A stretch of DNA of 18,718 nt from PWPR01 sp046542315. Lineage in GTDB: Bacteria; Bacillota; UBA994; PWPR01. The position numbers and the translations under genes were made by a program. Shown piece by piece: positions 1-7,520 of the stretch. Within the stretch, counting starts at the first letter, position 1. Each line of letters opens with the position of its first letter. Location: assembly GCA_046542315.1 (NCBI GenBank), contig JBKHBO010000036.1, positions 1 to 18,718 on the forward strand. The letters run 5' to 3'. The notes under the pieces are model-generated. The model searched no databases and was not told the DNA's origin. It saw only the letters and a list, made by a program, of their open reading frames with translations.

Positions 1-64
1 TACAATAAAAAGGAAAGGGTAATGACCATGACTTAACTGCATGTTCATTATACAAGGTGCACTT

Positions 65-1699
65 ATGGACTTATCAAACCGCATACTAGAATACACACGT
101 TTTTTAGTTAGTGTAAGGAGTGAAACTGCAACAGACCAGGAAGTAGCTATGGGAGAAGCTATGCTTGAAGCTATTAAAAAAATTAGTTATTTTAATGACT
201 TTGAAAGGATGACAGGTTTAAAAGATTTAGAGCATGATCCTTTAAATCGAGCCATAGCATGGGGCTTATATTTTGACCCAGATAATACTAACACGGTTGT
301 GTTAGTTAACCACTTTGATACAGTTGATACATGGGACTATAAAGAGTTAAGAGAAATTTCTATAAAGCCCAATAAATTAATGGAGAAAATTAAGAGCATA
401 GGATTGAATAAAGAATGCTTAAAGGATTTAGCAAGTGGACACTGGATGTTTGGTAGAGGAACTGCAGATATGAAAGGTGGAGCAGCTATTCAATTAGCTG
501 TTATGGAAAACCATATAAACAATAAACAAAGTGGGTCAATACTATTTTTATCAGTTCCAGATGAAGAAACTCTTTCAACAGGTATGAGACAGGCAGTTAA
601 GTTAATGAATGAACTAAAAGTTGAACATAACCTTAATTATAAGCTATTAATTGACTCAGAAACTCATGTCAGAGAAGAAGATGATCGACCAGTAATATAC
701 AAAGGTAGTATAGGTAAGATAATGCCTACTGTATTTGTTAAAGGTGTAAGAGCACATGCAGGGAATGTTTATCAAGGGCTTAACCCTATTGCAATTGCCT
801 CTGAAATTGTTAGAGATATAGAATTGAACCAAGAACTTTGTGATGAATATAAGGGCGAGAAAACACCTGGACCAACTTGGCTATATTTAAGAGATAATAA
901 GAAGGGGTATGACGTATCATTGCCAGAGAGTGCTTATGCATATCTTAATATATTAACTTTTAGTAGTAGTCCTCAGAAGATACTCAATCAAGTAAAAGAA
1001 ATTGCTAAAGAATCTTTTTCAAAAAACTTAAAACGTTATGGAGATGCATATGTAAACCATTATAATAAAAAGCCTGACAATTTATGGCCTAACCAAGTAT
1101 ATCTTTTTAGTGAATTGTTTCAAAAACTTGAATCAGAACAAGGTAAAAGCTTTATTAAAGATTGGAATGATTATTTAGAAGAAGTAAATAAGAAAATAGT
1201 GAATGGTGAAGTAAATATGCCAAAAGCTACTGGACTTTTGTCTGAGTTTTTAGCTAACAAGATTAACAATACAGATCCAGTTGTAATAATAGCATTAGCA
1301 CCACCTTACTATCCACATGTTATCTTGGATTATATTGATGATATTGACAAAGAAGTAAATATGTTAGAAACTAAGCTAAAAGAATATATCAAGAAAGAAT
1401 TTAATAATGACTTAAAGGTTAAAAATTTCTATACTGGTATTTCTGACATGAGCTATAGCTCACTTTTTAATGCTAAAGAAGTTATTGGATTTATTGAACC
1501 AAATATGCCTCTTTGGGGACAATTATATGATATGCCTTTAGAATTAATGGCAAAACTACAAATACCATCAATAAACTTAGGACCATGGGGAAAAGATCTG
1601 CATATGATGTCAGAGCGAATTTATTTGCCTGACTTATTATATAACACACCAAAAATAATGGATAAAACAATTCAATTAACTTTAAAGGAGGATGTTTAA
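65..1699 (+). CDS. RocB-type M20 family zinc peptidase/amidohydrolase
   Basis: Cytoplasmic metallohydrolase of the M20 superfamily, closest in layout to the RocB arginine-utilization proteins, which are longer than typical M20 peptidases. Metal-site signatures are all visible: HFDTVD (His83, Asp85), GRGTADMKGG (bridging Asp135), the catalytic pair in PDEET (Glu167-Glu168) and LLIDSET (Asp197). An insertion with no obvious motif fills roughly residues 280-430, in place of the simple dimerization lid. I chose the ATG at 65 over the in-frame ATG at 41 because AAGGTG at 54-59 is well placed for it; the product is then 544 residues. The stop overlaps the next start (TAATG), so it is co-transcribed with the M18 aminopeptidase gene. 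The true substrate (arginine-derived amide or peptide) cannot be read from sequence, and the RocB label is by family resemblance only. Any upstream promoter lies outside the window. Confidence 0.85.
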   Translation: MDLSNRILEYTRFLVSVRSETATDQEVAMGEAMLEAIKKISYFNDFERMTGLKDLEHDPLNRAIAWGLYFDPDNTNTVVLVNHFDTVDTWDYKELREISIKPNKLMEKIKSIGLNKECLKDLASGHWMFGRGTADMKGGAAIQLAVMENHINNKQSGSILFLSVPDEETLSTGMRQAVKLMNELKVEHNLNYKLLIDSETHVREEDDRPVIYKGSIGKIMPTVFVKGVRAHAGNVYQGLNPIAIASEIVRDIELNQELCDEYKGEKTPGPTWLYLRDNKKGYDVSLPESAYAYLNILTFSSSPQKILNQVKEIAKESFSKNLKRYGDAYVNHYNKKPDNLWPNQVYLFSELFQKLESEQGKSFIKDWNDYLEEVNKKIVNGEVNMPKATGLLSEFLANKINNTDPVVIIALAPPYYPHVILDYIDDIDKEVNMLETKLKEYIKKEFNNDLKVKNFYTGISDMSYSSLFNAKEVIGFIEPNMPLWGQLYDMPLELMAKLQIPSINLGPWGKDLHMMSERIYLPDLLYNTPKIMDKTIQLTLKEDV

Positions 1700-2997
1700 T
1701 GAATTCAAAACAATATGCACAAAATCTAATTGACTTTTTGTATGACAACCCAACACCTTTCCATGTAGTAAAAGGTGGAAGAGAGATATTAAAAGATGCA
1801 GGATTTAAAGAGTTACATTTATGTGAAAAGTGGGATATAAAAGCAGGAGGTAAATATTTCACTACTAGAAATGAATCAGCTTTAATTGCGTTTATTGCAG
1901 GAGTGGAGAAGCCTAGTAAAGCTGGCTTTAGATTAATTGGAGCTCATACTGATGCTCCAGCAATAAGAATTAAGTCAAATCCTGAAATAAAAGTAAAAGA
2001 TAAGTATTTAAGTCTTAATGTAGAAATGTATGGTGGATTGATATATAGTACGTGGCTTGATAGACCACTAGCTATAGCAGGTAGAGTAGCAGTCAAAAGT
2101 GATAACCCTCTTTATCCTAATATGAAATTAGTAAATATAAAAAAACCTATTGCAACAATTCCCAACTTGGCTGTGCACATAAATCGAGAGATTAATAGTG
2201 GTTATGAGTATAACCCTCAAAAAGATTTACTGCCACTAATAGGAGTTACAGATGATGATAATGTTGCTAGTGATTGGTTTATGGAAATGCTAGCTGCAGA
2301 ATGTGAAGTTAAGAAAGAAAATATATTAGGATGCGATTTATATTTATATGATTATCAAAAAGGCACACTAAATGGTCTTAATGAAGAATTTATCCATGTT
2401 GGAAGAATTGATGATGTTGCTATGAGTTATGTTGCTTTAACAGCGATTAGTAAAAGCGACGCTCAAGCAGGAACTATAGTAGCAGCATGTTATGATAACG
2501 AAGAAGTTGGAAGCAAGACAAAGCAAGGTGCTGGTAGTGCTTTAACTCAAATTATTATTGATAGAGTAGCAAGAGCCCTTGGTAGCAATGAAGAAGAAAT
2601 CTTACAAGCTAGATATAAATCATTTTTGGTTTCTTGCGATATGGCACATGCAATGCATCCAAATTTTCCAGAAAAACATGATCCTACTAACAAACCAGTT
2701 ATTAATGGTGGCCCTGTAATAAAATATCATCACGGACAAAAATATACTACAGATGCTGACTCAGCTGCGGTCTTTAAAGCAGTATGTGATAGTGCTGGAG
2801 TAAAATATCAAGAATTCCATAATAGAAACGATGCAAAAAGCGGTGGGACAATCGGCCCTATAGTTGCGTCTTTGCTTGATGTTAGAGCTCTTGATATTGG
2901 AAACCCAATGCTTGCCATGCACTCAATTAGAGAACTTGCAGGAGTAGAAGACACATTTAATCTCTTAGCAGCATTTAAAGAATTTTATAAAATTTAG
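1699..2997 (+). CDS. apeB: M18 family aminopeptidase
   Basis: Zinc aminopeptidase of family M18 (aspartyl aminopeptidase/aminopeptidase I type) that removes N-terminal residues from peptides in the cytoplasm; family members form large tetrahedral dodecamers. The 432-residue length is normal. Visible hallmarks are GAHTDAP (His83), the GRIDDV segment (Asp238/Asp239), YDNEEVGS (Glu268-Glu269), SCDMAHAMHP (Asp314) and the C-terminal GNPMLAMHS (His408), which together supply the binuclear metal site and catalytic glutamate. The ATG overlaps the stop of the upstream gene and is preceded by AAAGGAGG at 1684-1691, a near-perfect ribosome binding site. It sits between two M20-family peptidases, so the operon is a peptide-degradation set. 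Acidic versus neutral residue specificity is not determined. Confidence 0.93.
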   Translation: MNSKQYAQNLIDFLYDNPTPFHVVKGGREILKDAGFKELHLCEKWDIKAGGKYFTTRNESALIAFIAGVEKPSKAGFRLIGAHTDAPAIRIKSNPEIKVKDKYLSLNVEMYGGLIYSTWLDRPLAIAGRVAVKSDNPLYPNMKLVNIKKPIATIPNLAVHINREINSGYEYNPQKDLLPLIGVTDDDNVASDWFMEMLAAECEVKKENILGCDLYLYDYQKGTLNGLNEEFIHVGRIDDVAMSYVALTAISKSDAQAGTIVAACYDNEEVGSKTKQGAGSALTQIIIDRVARALGSNEEEILQARYKSFLVSCDMAHAMHPNFPEKHDPTNKPVINGGPVIKYHHGQKYTTDADSAAVFKAVCDSAGVKYQEFHNRNDAKSGGTIGPIVASLLDVRALDIGNPMLAMHSIRELAGVEDTFNLLAAFKEFYKI

Positions 2998-3010
2998 GAA
3001 GGTGTTTTAA

Positions 3011-4243
3011 TTGGAAAAAATATATAAAGATATGGTAGAGAGATTTATTAAATATTGTAAAGTAGATACCGCATCTGATCCAGAGAGCGAAACTTATCCT
3101 AGTTCAGATTGCCAAATAGAGTTTGGTAAAGAAGTAGCTAAAGAGATGAGAGAGTTAGGTCTTAAAGATGCTGAAATAGATGAATATGGATATATAATGG
3201 CAACTATCCCTTCAAATGTTGATTATGATGTACCTACAATTGGTTTTATTGCTCATATGGACATAATAAGTTCTGTTCCTACAGAAAATATTACTCCAAA
3301 GATAGTCAAAAATTATGATGGTACTGATTTAGTTTTAAATGAGGATGGATTTACTATCTCTGTTGAAGAGTATCCAGTTTTAAAAAATTATATTGGACAA
3401 GACATTATAACAACTGATGGTAGAACTCTTTTAGGAGCTGACGACAAAGCTGGCATGGTTGAAATCTTAGCACTAGCTGAGTACCTACTTGCTAATCCTG
3501 AGATAAAACATGGTGAAATCAAAATTGGGTTTACACCAGATGAAGAAATAGGTCAAGGAACTAAATATTTTGATGTAAAGAAGTTTGGAGCAGACTTTGC
3601 CTACACAGTTGATGGCGGTCAAGTTGGAAGCCTCAATTATGAAACGTTTAATGCAGCTACTGCTAAAATTAAAATTAATGGTACAAATATTCACCCAGGT
3701 AGTGCAAAAGGAAAAATGGTAAGTGCAATATTACTATCTATGGAGTTGAACTCGCTCTTACCAGAAGAGCAAAAGCCAGCATACACAGAAGAATATGAAG
3801 GGTTTTTCCATCTTAACTGGGTTAAGGGCAATGTAGACAAAGCAGAGATGAACTACATTATAAGAGATCATGATAGAGATAAGTTTAATGATAAGAAAGA
3901 ATTAATGAAAAACGCCGTAGAGTTTATGAATAAAAAGTATAATGATAGAATAGAACTAGATCTAACTGATTCATACAAGAATATGAGCGAAAAAATAGAA
4001 CCAGTTATGCATATAATCAATACAGCAAAAAAAGCAATGGAAAACTTGGGAATTGAACCTTTAATAAATCCAGTTAGAGGCGGAACTGACGGAGCTAGGC
4101 TTTCATATAAGGGATTGCCTTGTCCAAATATATTTACTGGTGGTCACAACGCACATGGTAAAAGTGAGTTTGTTCCAGTACAATCAATGGAAAAGGCAGT
4201 TCAGGTTATGCTTGAAATTGTTAGATTATATACAGAAAAATAG
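3011..4243 (+). CDS. pepT: Peptidase T (tripeptide aminopeptidase, M20B)
   Basis: Cytoplasmic tripeptidase of family M20B that cleaves the N-terminal residue from tripeptides. The 410-residue length matches PepT. Zinc and catalytic motifs are in the expected order: IAHMD (His82, Asp84), LGADDKAG (Asp144), TPDEEIG (Glu178-Glu179), YTVDGG (Asp201) and the C-terminal TGGHNAHG histidine. The start is a TTG at 3011, supported by GGAAGGTG at 2997-3004 with a 6-base spacer and by an N-terminus of the usual PepT kind (KDMVERFIKYCKVDTASD). The next ATG, at 3032, would cut into this conserved helix. Only 13 bases separate it from the M18 gene, so it is the third gene of the peptidase operon. No convincing terminator follows. 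Confidence 0.95.
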   Translation: MEKIYKDMVERFIKYCKVDTASDPESETYPSSDCQIEFGKEVAKEMRELGLKDAEIDEYGYIMATIPSNVDYDVPTIGFIAHMDIISSVPTENITPKIVKNYDGTDLVLNEDGFTISVEEYPVLKNYIGQDIITTDGRTLLGADDKAGMVEILALAEYLLANPEIKHGEIKIGFTPDEEIGQGTKYFDVKKFGADFAYTVDGGQVGSLNYETFNAATAKIKINGTNIHPGSAKGKMVSAILLSMELNSLLPEEQKPAYTEEYEGFFHLNWVKGNVDKAEMNYIIRDHDRDKFNDKKELMKNAVEFMNKKYNDRIELDLTDSYKNMSEKIEPVMHIINTAKKAMENLGIEPLINPVRGGTDGARLSYKGLPCPNIFTGGHNAHGKSEFVPVQSMEKAVQVMLEIVRLYTEK

Positions 4244-4292
4244 TCGTTATATTACAGAAACATTAAGAAGTTAAAAAATTAGTAAATTTTGC

Positions 4293-4321
4293 TTGACTGA
4301 TTTATATATTTTGACTAATAT
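4293..4321 (+). promoter_or_regulatory. Promoter upstream of the riboswitch
   Basis: TTGACT at 4293-4298 and TAATAT at 4316-4321 are separated by 17 bases, matching a housekeeping sigma-70/sigma-A promoter. Transcription would begin near 4328, a few bases before the conserved riboswitch core, which is where a leader promoter is expected. Confidence 0.75.
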
Positions 4322-4332
4322 ATTTTTCAATT

Positions 4333-4430
4333 AAGAGTGCACCTAGGGTTCCGGTATTTTATGCGTCAGGTCCGAGCGGTGACAGGCAGTAAGCTACACT
4401 TTTAGGATAAAAGCCTGAAGGACGAGTCTT
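4333..4430 (+). promoter_or_regulatory. ykkC-family riboswitch, guanidine-I-like aptamer
   Basis: The leader carries the conserved blocks of the ykkC class in order: CCTAGGGTTCCG at 4342-4353, GGTCCGAGCGG at 4369-4379 closed by GTCA/TGAC (4365-4368 with 4380-4383), an ACAC segment at 4395-4398, and GGATAAAAGCC at 4405-4415. AGG (4404-4406) can pair with CCT (4414-4416), CCT (4342-4344) with AGG (4419-4421), and AAGA (4333-4336) with TCTT (4427-4430). The 3' side of the aptamer is also the 5' arm of the following terminator, so ligand binding should prevent termination (an ON switch). Guanidine is the best guess because the gene controlled encodes a transporter. Other ykkC subtypes bind ppGpp, PRPP or nucleotides, and deviations from consensus near the 3' end leave the ligand open. 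Confidence 0.78.
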
Positions 4431-4459
4431 AAGACTTGACCTTTGGGCTTTATTTTTTT
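4410..4459 (+). terminator. Riboswitch-controlled intrinsic terminator
   Basis: A 12-pair stem (AAAGCCTGAAGG at 4410-4421 with CCTTTGGGCTTT at 4440-4451, two G-T pairs) encloses a small inner hairpin AGTC-TTAA-GACT (4425-4436) and is followed by TATTTTTTT. The 5' arm overlaps the conserved AAAAGCC end of the aptamer, so terminator and aptamer are mutually exclusive. Confidence 0.88.
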
Positions 4460-4477
4460 ATGGAAAGGAGAATTGTT

Positions 4478-5663
4478 GTGGAAGGAATTAAAAATGTACG
4501 TAGGTTTTATTTATTTCAAGCAGCTTTTGGTGCAATGATAATTGGACCAATTATTATGATTTATTTATTAGATGTTAAAGGATTAACCTTCACACAGGCA
4601 ATGCTCCTTAATACTTTTTCATTATTAGCTCTCGTTATTTTTGATGTGCCAACTGGTGCTATAGCTGATTACTATAGTAGAAAAATTTGTTTAAGTATGG
4701 GTGGGTTTATTCTTGGATTGAGCTTAGTACTTTACGCACTCATAAAATCTTTTTTTTGGTTTAATATTCGTAGAGATTTTATTTGCACTTGGCTTTTCAT
4801 TTATATCTGGTGCTGATAGTGCCATCCTCTATGAGTCATTAGAAGAAGTTGGTCAACAAGAGATGTTTCAAGAAGTAATGGGAAAGGCTCATTCTATTCA
4901 GTTAGCTGTTCAAGCAATAGGCTCAATAATAGCAGGTTTTATTTATGCAATAAATGTGCATTTACCGCTTCTAGTTTCAGCTGTCTTTATGTTGATTGCA
5001 GGAATTGTTTCATTTAGTTTTAAAGAAGTCAGTAAGAGTAAAAAAAATGTTAAAGTGAATTACATTGCCCAAATAAAAGGCAGTTGTAAATTTGCAATCA
5101 ATCATACAAAGATTAAAGGACTAATTATTTATACAATGGTGTTTTATATTTTTTATAGAATGGGTTTTATGCTCTTTCAGCCATATATGAGTGCAGTAAA
5201 AATTGATGTTAAATTTTTTGGTATAATATTTTTCATCTTTAATACTGTAGCTGCAATTACTTCAAGGTATAGTCATAAAATAATAAAACAGACAAAAAGA
5301 AAAACTCTGACATTTTTAGCTAGTTTAATTGTTATTTCTTTTTTATTATTGGCTTTTATGAAAATATGGATAGGCGTTTTTGCAATCTTACTACAACAAG
5401 TTGCAAGAGGTTTATACACTCCAGTGACAAGGAAATATTTTAACAAATATTTAGAGAGTGATAAAAGAGCTACTGTTTTGTCTTTTGCTAGTTTAATGAC
5501 TAGATTGGCAAGCAGTTTAAGTTGTCCCTTTTTAGGATTACTACAAGATAATGGCAATGTATTTAATACTCATTTTGTAATAGGTATAGTGATGTTTATA
5601 ATGATGGTATTTGTATTGAACTATCTTAATAAAATTATGGGAATAATGGAGGCAAAAAGTTGA
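4478..5663 (+). pseudogene. MFS transporter, reading frame broken at a T8 run
   Basis: Major facilitator superfamily permease of the inner membrane, about 12 hydrophobic segments once the frame is joined. The GTG at 4478 is the start, with GGAAAGGAG at 4462-4470 and a 7-base spacer; an ATG at 4436 lies inside the terminator hairpin and is not credible. The loop 2-3 motif A is visible (VPTGAIADYYSRK). The first frame runs to 4816 but changes to unrelated residues after ALIKSFF. The frame one base further on reads GLIFVEILFALGFSFISG and continues smoothly to 5663. The switch lies at eight T residues (4750-4757), and removing one T gives a clean 394-residue protein. Explanations are a real frameshift mutation, a homopolymer sequencing error, or slippage at the T run restoring frame in some products. 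The riboswitch just upstream suggests a guanidine or related small-molecule exporter; guanidine-I switches more often control SMR exporters. Confidence 0.82.
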
Positions 5664-6208
5664 AAAAAATAGAAACTCAAAGGTTAGTATTAAGGGAATT
5701 TATAAAAAGTGACTTTGATGATTTTTATGAGTATGGAAAAGATAAGAAGGTGGGTCCAAACGCAGGATGGGCTCCTCATGAAAGTGAAGAAGAATCAAGA
5801 AAGATTTTTAAAAGTTTTCAAAACAGTGAAGAAGTGTTTGCAATTTATCACAAGGCTGATGAAAAGGTTATTGGAGCAGTGGGATTTGATCCAGATAGAA
5901 AAAGAACTATTAAAAATGCTTTTAGTATCGGATATGTTCTTAATAGCAAGTATTGGGGTAGAGGTATAATGCCTGAAGCAGCTATAGAAGTTATAAAGTT
6001 TTTATTTACTGAAAAAGATGCTTTTATTGTAGCTGTTTATCATTATCCATTTAATAAAAGGTCAAAACGAGTAATTGAAAAACTTGGTTTTACCTATGAA
6101 GGAATAATTAGATATTCTACAAAGATATACGATGGCTCTATCCATGATGACTTATGCTACTCAATGACAAAAGAAGAGTTTAATAGATTATTTAATCAAT
6201 GTAATTAA
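5660..6208 (+). CDS. GNAT family N-acetyltransferase (RimJ/RimL type)
   Basis: Acetyl-CoA-dependent N-acetyltransferase of 182 residues. The N-terminus TQRLVLREF is the classic first strand of the Acetyltransf_3/RimJ-RimL group. The segment IGYVLNSKYWGRGIMPEA (about residues 92-109) is the acetyl-CoA pyrophosphate-binding region, and NKRSKRVIEKLGFTYEG is the conserved motif B helix and strand. Translation starts at TTG 5660, overlapping the TGA stop of the MFS gene by four bases, with GGAGG at 5648-5652 spaced 7 bases away; this implies translational coupling to the transporter and riboswitch control of both. Members of this group acetylate ribosomal protein N-termini, antibiotics or small amines; the substrate here cannot be told. 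Confidence 0.88.
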   Translation: MKKIETQRLVLREFIKSDFDDFYEYGKDKKVGPNAGWAPHESEEESRKIFKSFQNSEEVFAIYHKADEKVIGAVGFDPDRKRTIKNAFSIGYVLNSKYWGRGIMPEAAIEVIKFLFTEKDAFIVAVYHYPFNKRSKRVIEKLGFTYEGIIRYSTKIYDGSIHDDLCYSMTKEEFNRLFNQCN

Positions 6209-6278
6209 TAATTATAAAAGGTTTTCTTCTATCTTTGTCGAAATTAATAGGGGAGTATAATTAAATGGAGGGATATTC

Positions 6279-7466
6279 ATGAACAAAGAAAGAATTTATG
6301 AAAATGTAGATAGTATAGCCGAAGATCTTTTTGAGATTAATGATTGGATGTATGAAAACCCTGAAATTGGACATCAAGAATATGGTGCAAGTGAAAAATT
6401 ATCAAACCTTTTAACTAAACATGGTTTTGATGTGCAAAAACCATATGGAGGTTTAGAGACTGCTTTCAGAGCAGAATATGGAAGTGGGGAAGGTCCTACA
6501 ATTGCTATTTTAGCAGAATATGATGCTTTGCCTGGTATAGGTAATGGATGTGGGCATAATGTTATTGGTACAGGTGCTGTTGGTGGCGCCATTGCTCTAA
6601 AAGAAGCGATGGAAGATATCCCTGGCAAGCTAGTTTTAATGGGATGTCCAGCAGAAGAAGGAGTAGTTGATAATGCTGGAGGTAAAGTACTATTGGTACA
6701 AAAAGGTGCATTTAAAGATATTGATGCAGCTATAATGTTTCATCCAACAAGTCCAAATCACAGATTAGGATCTACATCTAATGCAAGATATGCAATGGAA
6801 ATAGTTTTTAAAGGAAAAACTGCTCATGCAGCAGGAGATCCATATAATGGGATTAATGCATTAGATGCTGCTATTCAGACGTTTAATGGTTTTAACGCAT
6901 TAAGACAACATGTAAAAGAAGATGTTAGAATTCATGGAGTAATTACTGAGGGTGGCAAAGCCCCAAATATAGTTCCAGATAGAGCAGTAATTAGAATGTA
7001 TGTTAGATCAAAAGATGCTGTCTATTTAGATGAAGTAGTTGAGAAAGTTAAAAACTGTGCAAAAGCAGGAGCTTTAGCTACAGGTGCTAAAGTAGAAATA
7101 AGGAAAACAGCTAATACATACAAAAATATGGTAAATAATCAAGTGTTAAGTAATTTATTTAAAGAAAATTTAGAAGCTTTAGGCGAAGAAGTATTACCAC
7201 CAGCTGGTCATGGTGCAGGATCAACAGATATGGCAGATGTATCTCAAGAAGTACCTGGAATTCATCCATACATTAGCATATCTAATGAAAAACTAACTGG
7301 TCATAGTACTGATATAGCTGATGCCACAGTTAGTGAAACTGGCCATAAAGGTATACTTCTAGGAGCTAAAACACTAGCTTCAGTAGCTTATGACTTGTTT
7401 ACTAACCCAGAGTACCTAAAAGCAGCAAAAGAAGAATTTGAAGAGTGGAAAGCTAGTAAGGAGTAA
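6279..7466 (+). CDS. M20D family amidohydrolase (AbgB/aminoacylase-like)
   Basis: Cytoplasmic metallo-amidohydrolase of the M20D group, related to N-acyl amino acid hydrolases, p-aminobenzoyl-glutamate hydrolase subunit B and the PM20D2-type dipeptidases. The 395-residue length is normal. Metal ligands are visible as GNGCGHN (Cys91, His93), GCPAEEG (Glu126-Glu127) and MFHPTSPN (His155). The lid domain contains KGKTAHAAGDPYNGINALDA, typical of this branch, and a late histidine in LTGHSTD may complete the site. The ATG at 6279 has GGAGG at 6267-6271. It begins a pair with the YtcJ-type amidohydrolase downstream. A 70-base gap separates it from the acetyltransferase gene; a TATAAT at 6256-6261 there lacks a good -35, so the promoter is unclear. 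Substrate specificity among acyl-amino acids, dipeptides and aminobenzoyl-glutamate is unresolved. Confidence 0.9.
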   Translation: MNKERIYENVDSIAEDLFEINDWMYENPEIGHQEYGASEKLSNLLTKHGFDVQKPYGGLETAFRAEYGSGEGPTIAILAEYDALPGIGNGCGHNVIGTGAVGGAIALKEAMEDIPGKLVLMGCPAEEGVVDNAGGKVLLVQKGAFKDIDAAIMFHPTSPNHRLGSTSNARYAMEIVFKGKTAHAAGDPYNGINALDAAIQTFNGFNALRQHVKEDVRIHGVITEGGKAPNIVPDRAVIRMYVRSKDAVYLDEVVEKVKNCAKAGALATGAKVEIRKTANTYKNMVNNQVLSNLFKENLEALGEEVLPPAGHGAGSTDMADVSQEVPGIHPYISISNEKLTGHSTDIADATVSETGHKGILLGAKTLASVAYDLFTNPEYLKAAKEEFEEWKASKE

Positions 7467-7470
7467 TATT

Positions 7471-7505
7471 AAGTACTGCAAAGGCAATCTTTGCAGTACT
7501 TTTAT
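7471..7505 (+). terminator. Hairpin between the two amidohydrolase genes
   Basis: A perfect 13-pair stem (7471-7483 with 7489-7501) with a 5-base loop GCAAT is followed by a short T-rich tail. It lies wholly in the 54-base gap and could end or attenuate transcription between the genes, or stabilize the upstream message. The tail (TTAT after the stem) is short, so termination is probably partial. Confidence 0.65.
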
Positions 7506-7520
7506 GTAGGAGGATAAATA

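Noticed and set aside
1..64. Tail of an upstream gene
   Set aside because: The first bases include an AGGAAAGGG-like site and a 3-codon ORF ending in TAA, but nothing recognisable; too short to annotate.
4267..4290. Possible terminator after pepT
   Set aside because: Only an A/T stem (AAAATT/AATTTT) with no G-C pairs and no clean T run; too weak to call.
4436..4477. Upstream ATG start for the MFS gene
   Set aside because: It lies in the terminator hairpin and T tract of the riboswitch; the GTG at 4478 has the ribosome binding site.
5709..5969. 86-codon + strand ORF inside the acetyltransferase gene
   Set aside because: Another-frame shadow; the GNAT frame has the conserved motifs and a coupled start.
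6234..6261. Promoter before the M20D gene
   Set aside because: TATAAT is present, but the -35 region is poor and the start would fall inside the ribosome binding site.
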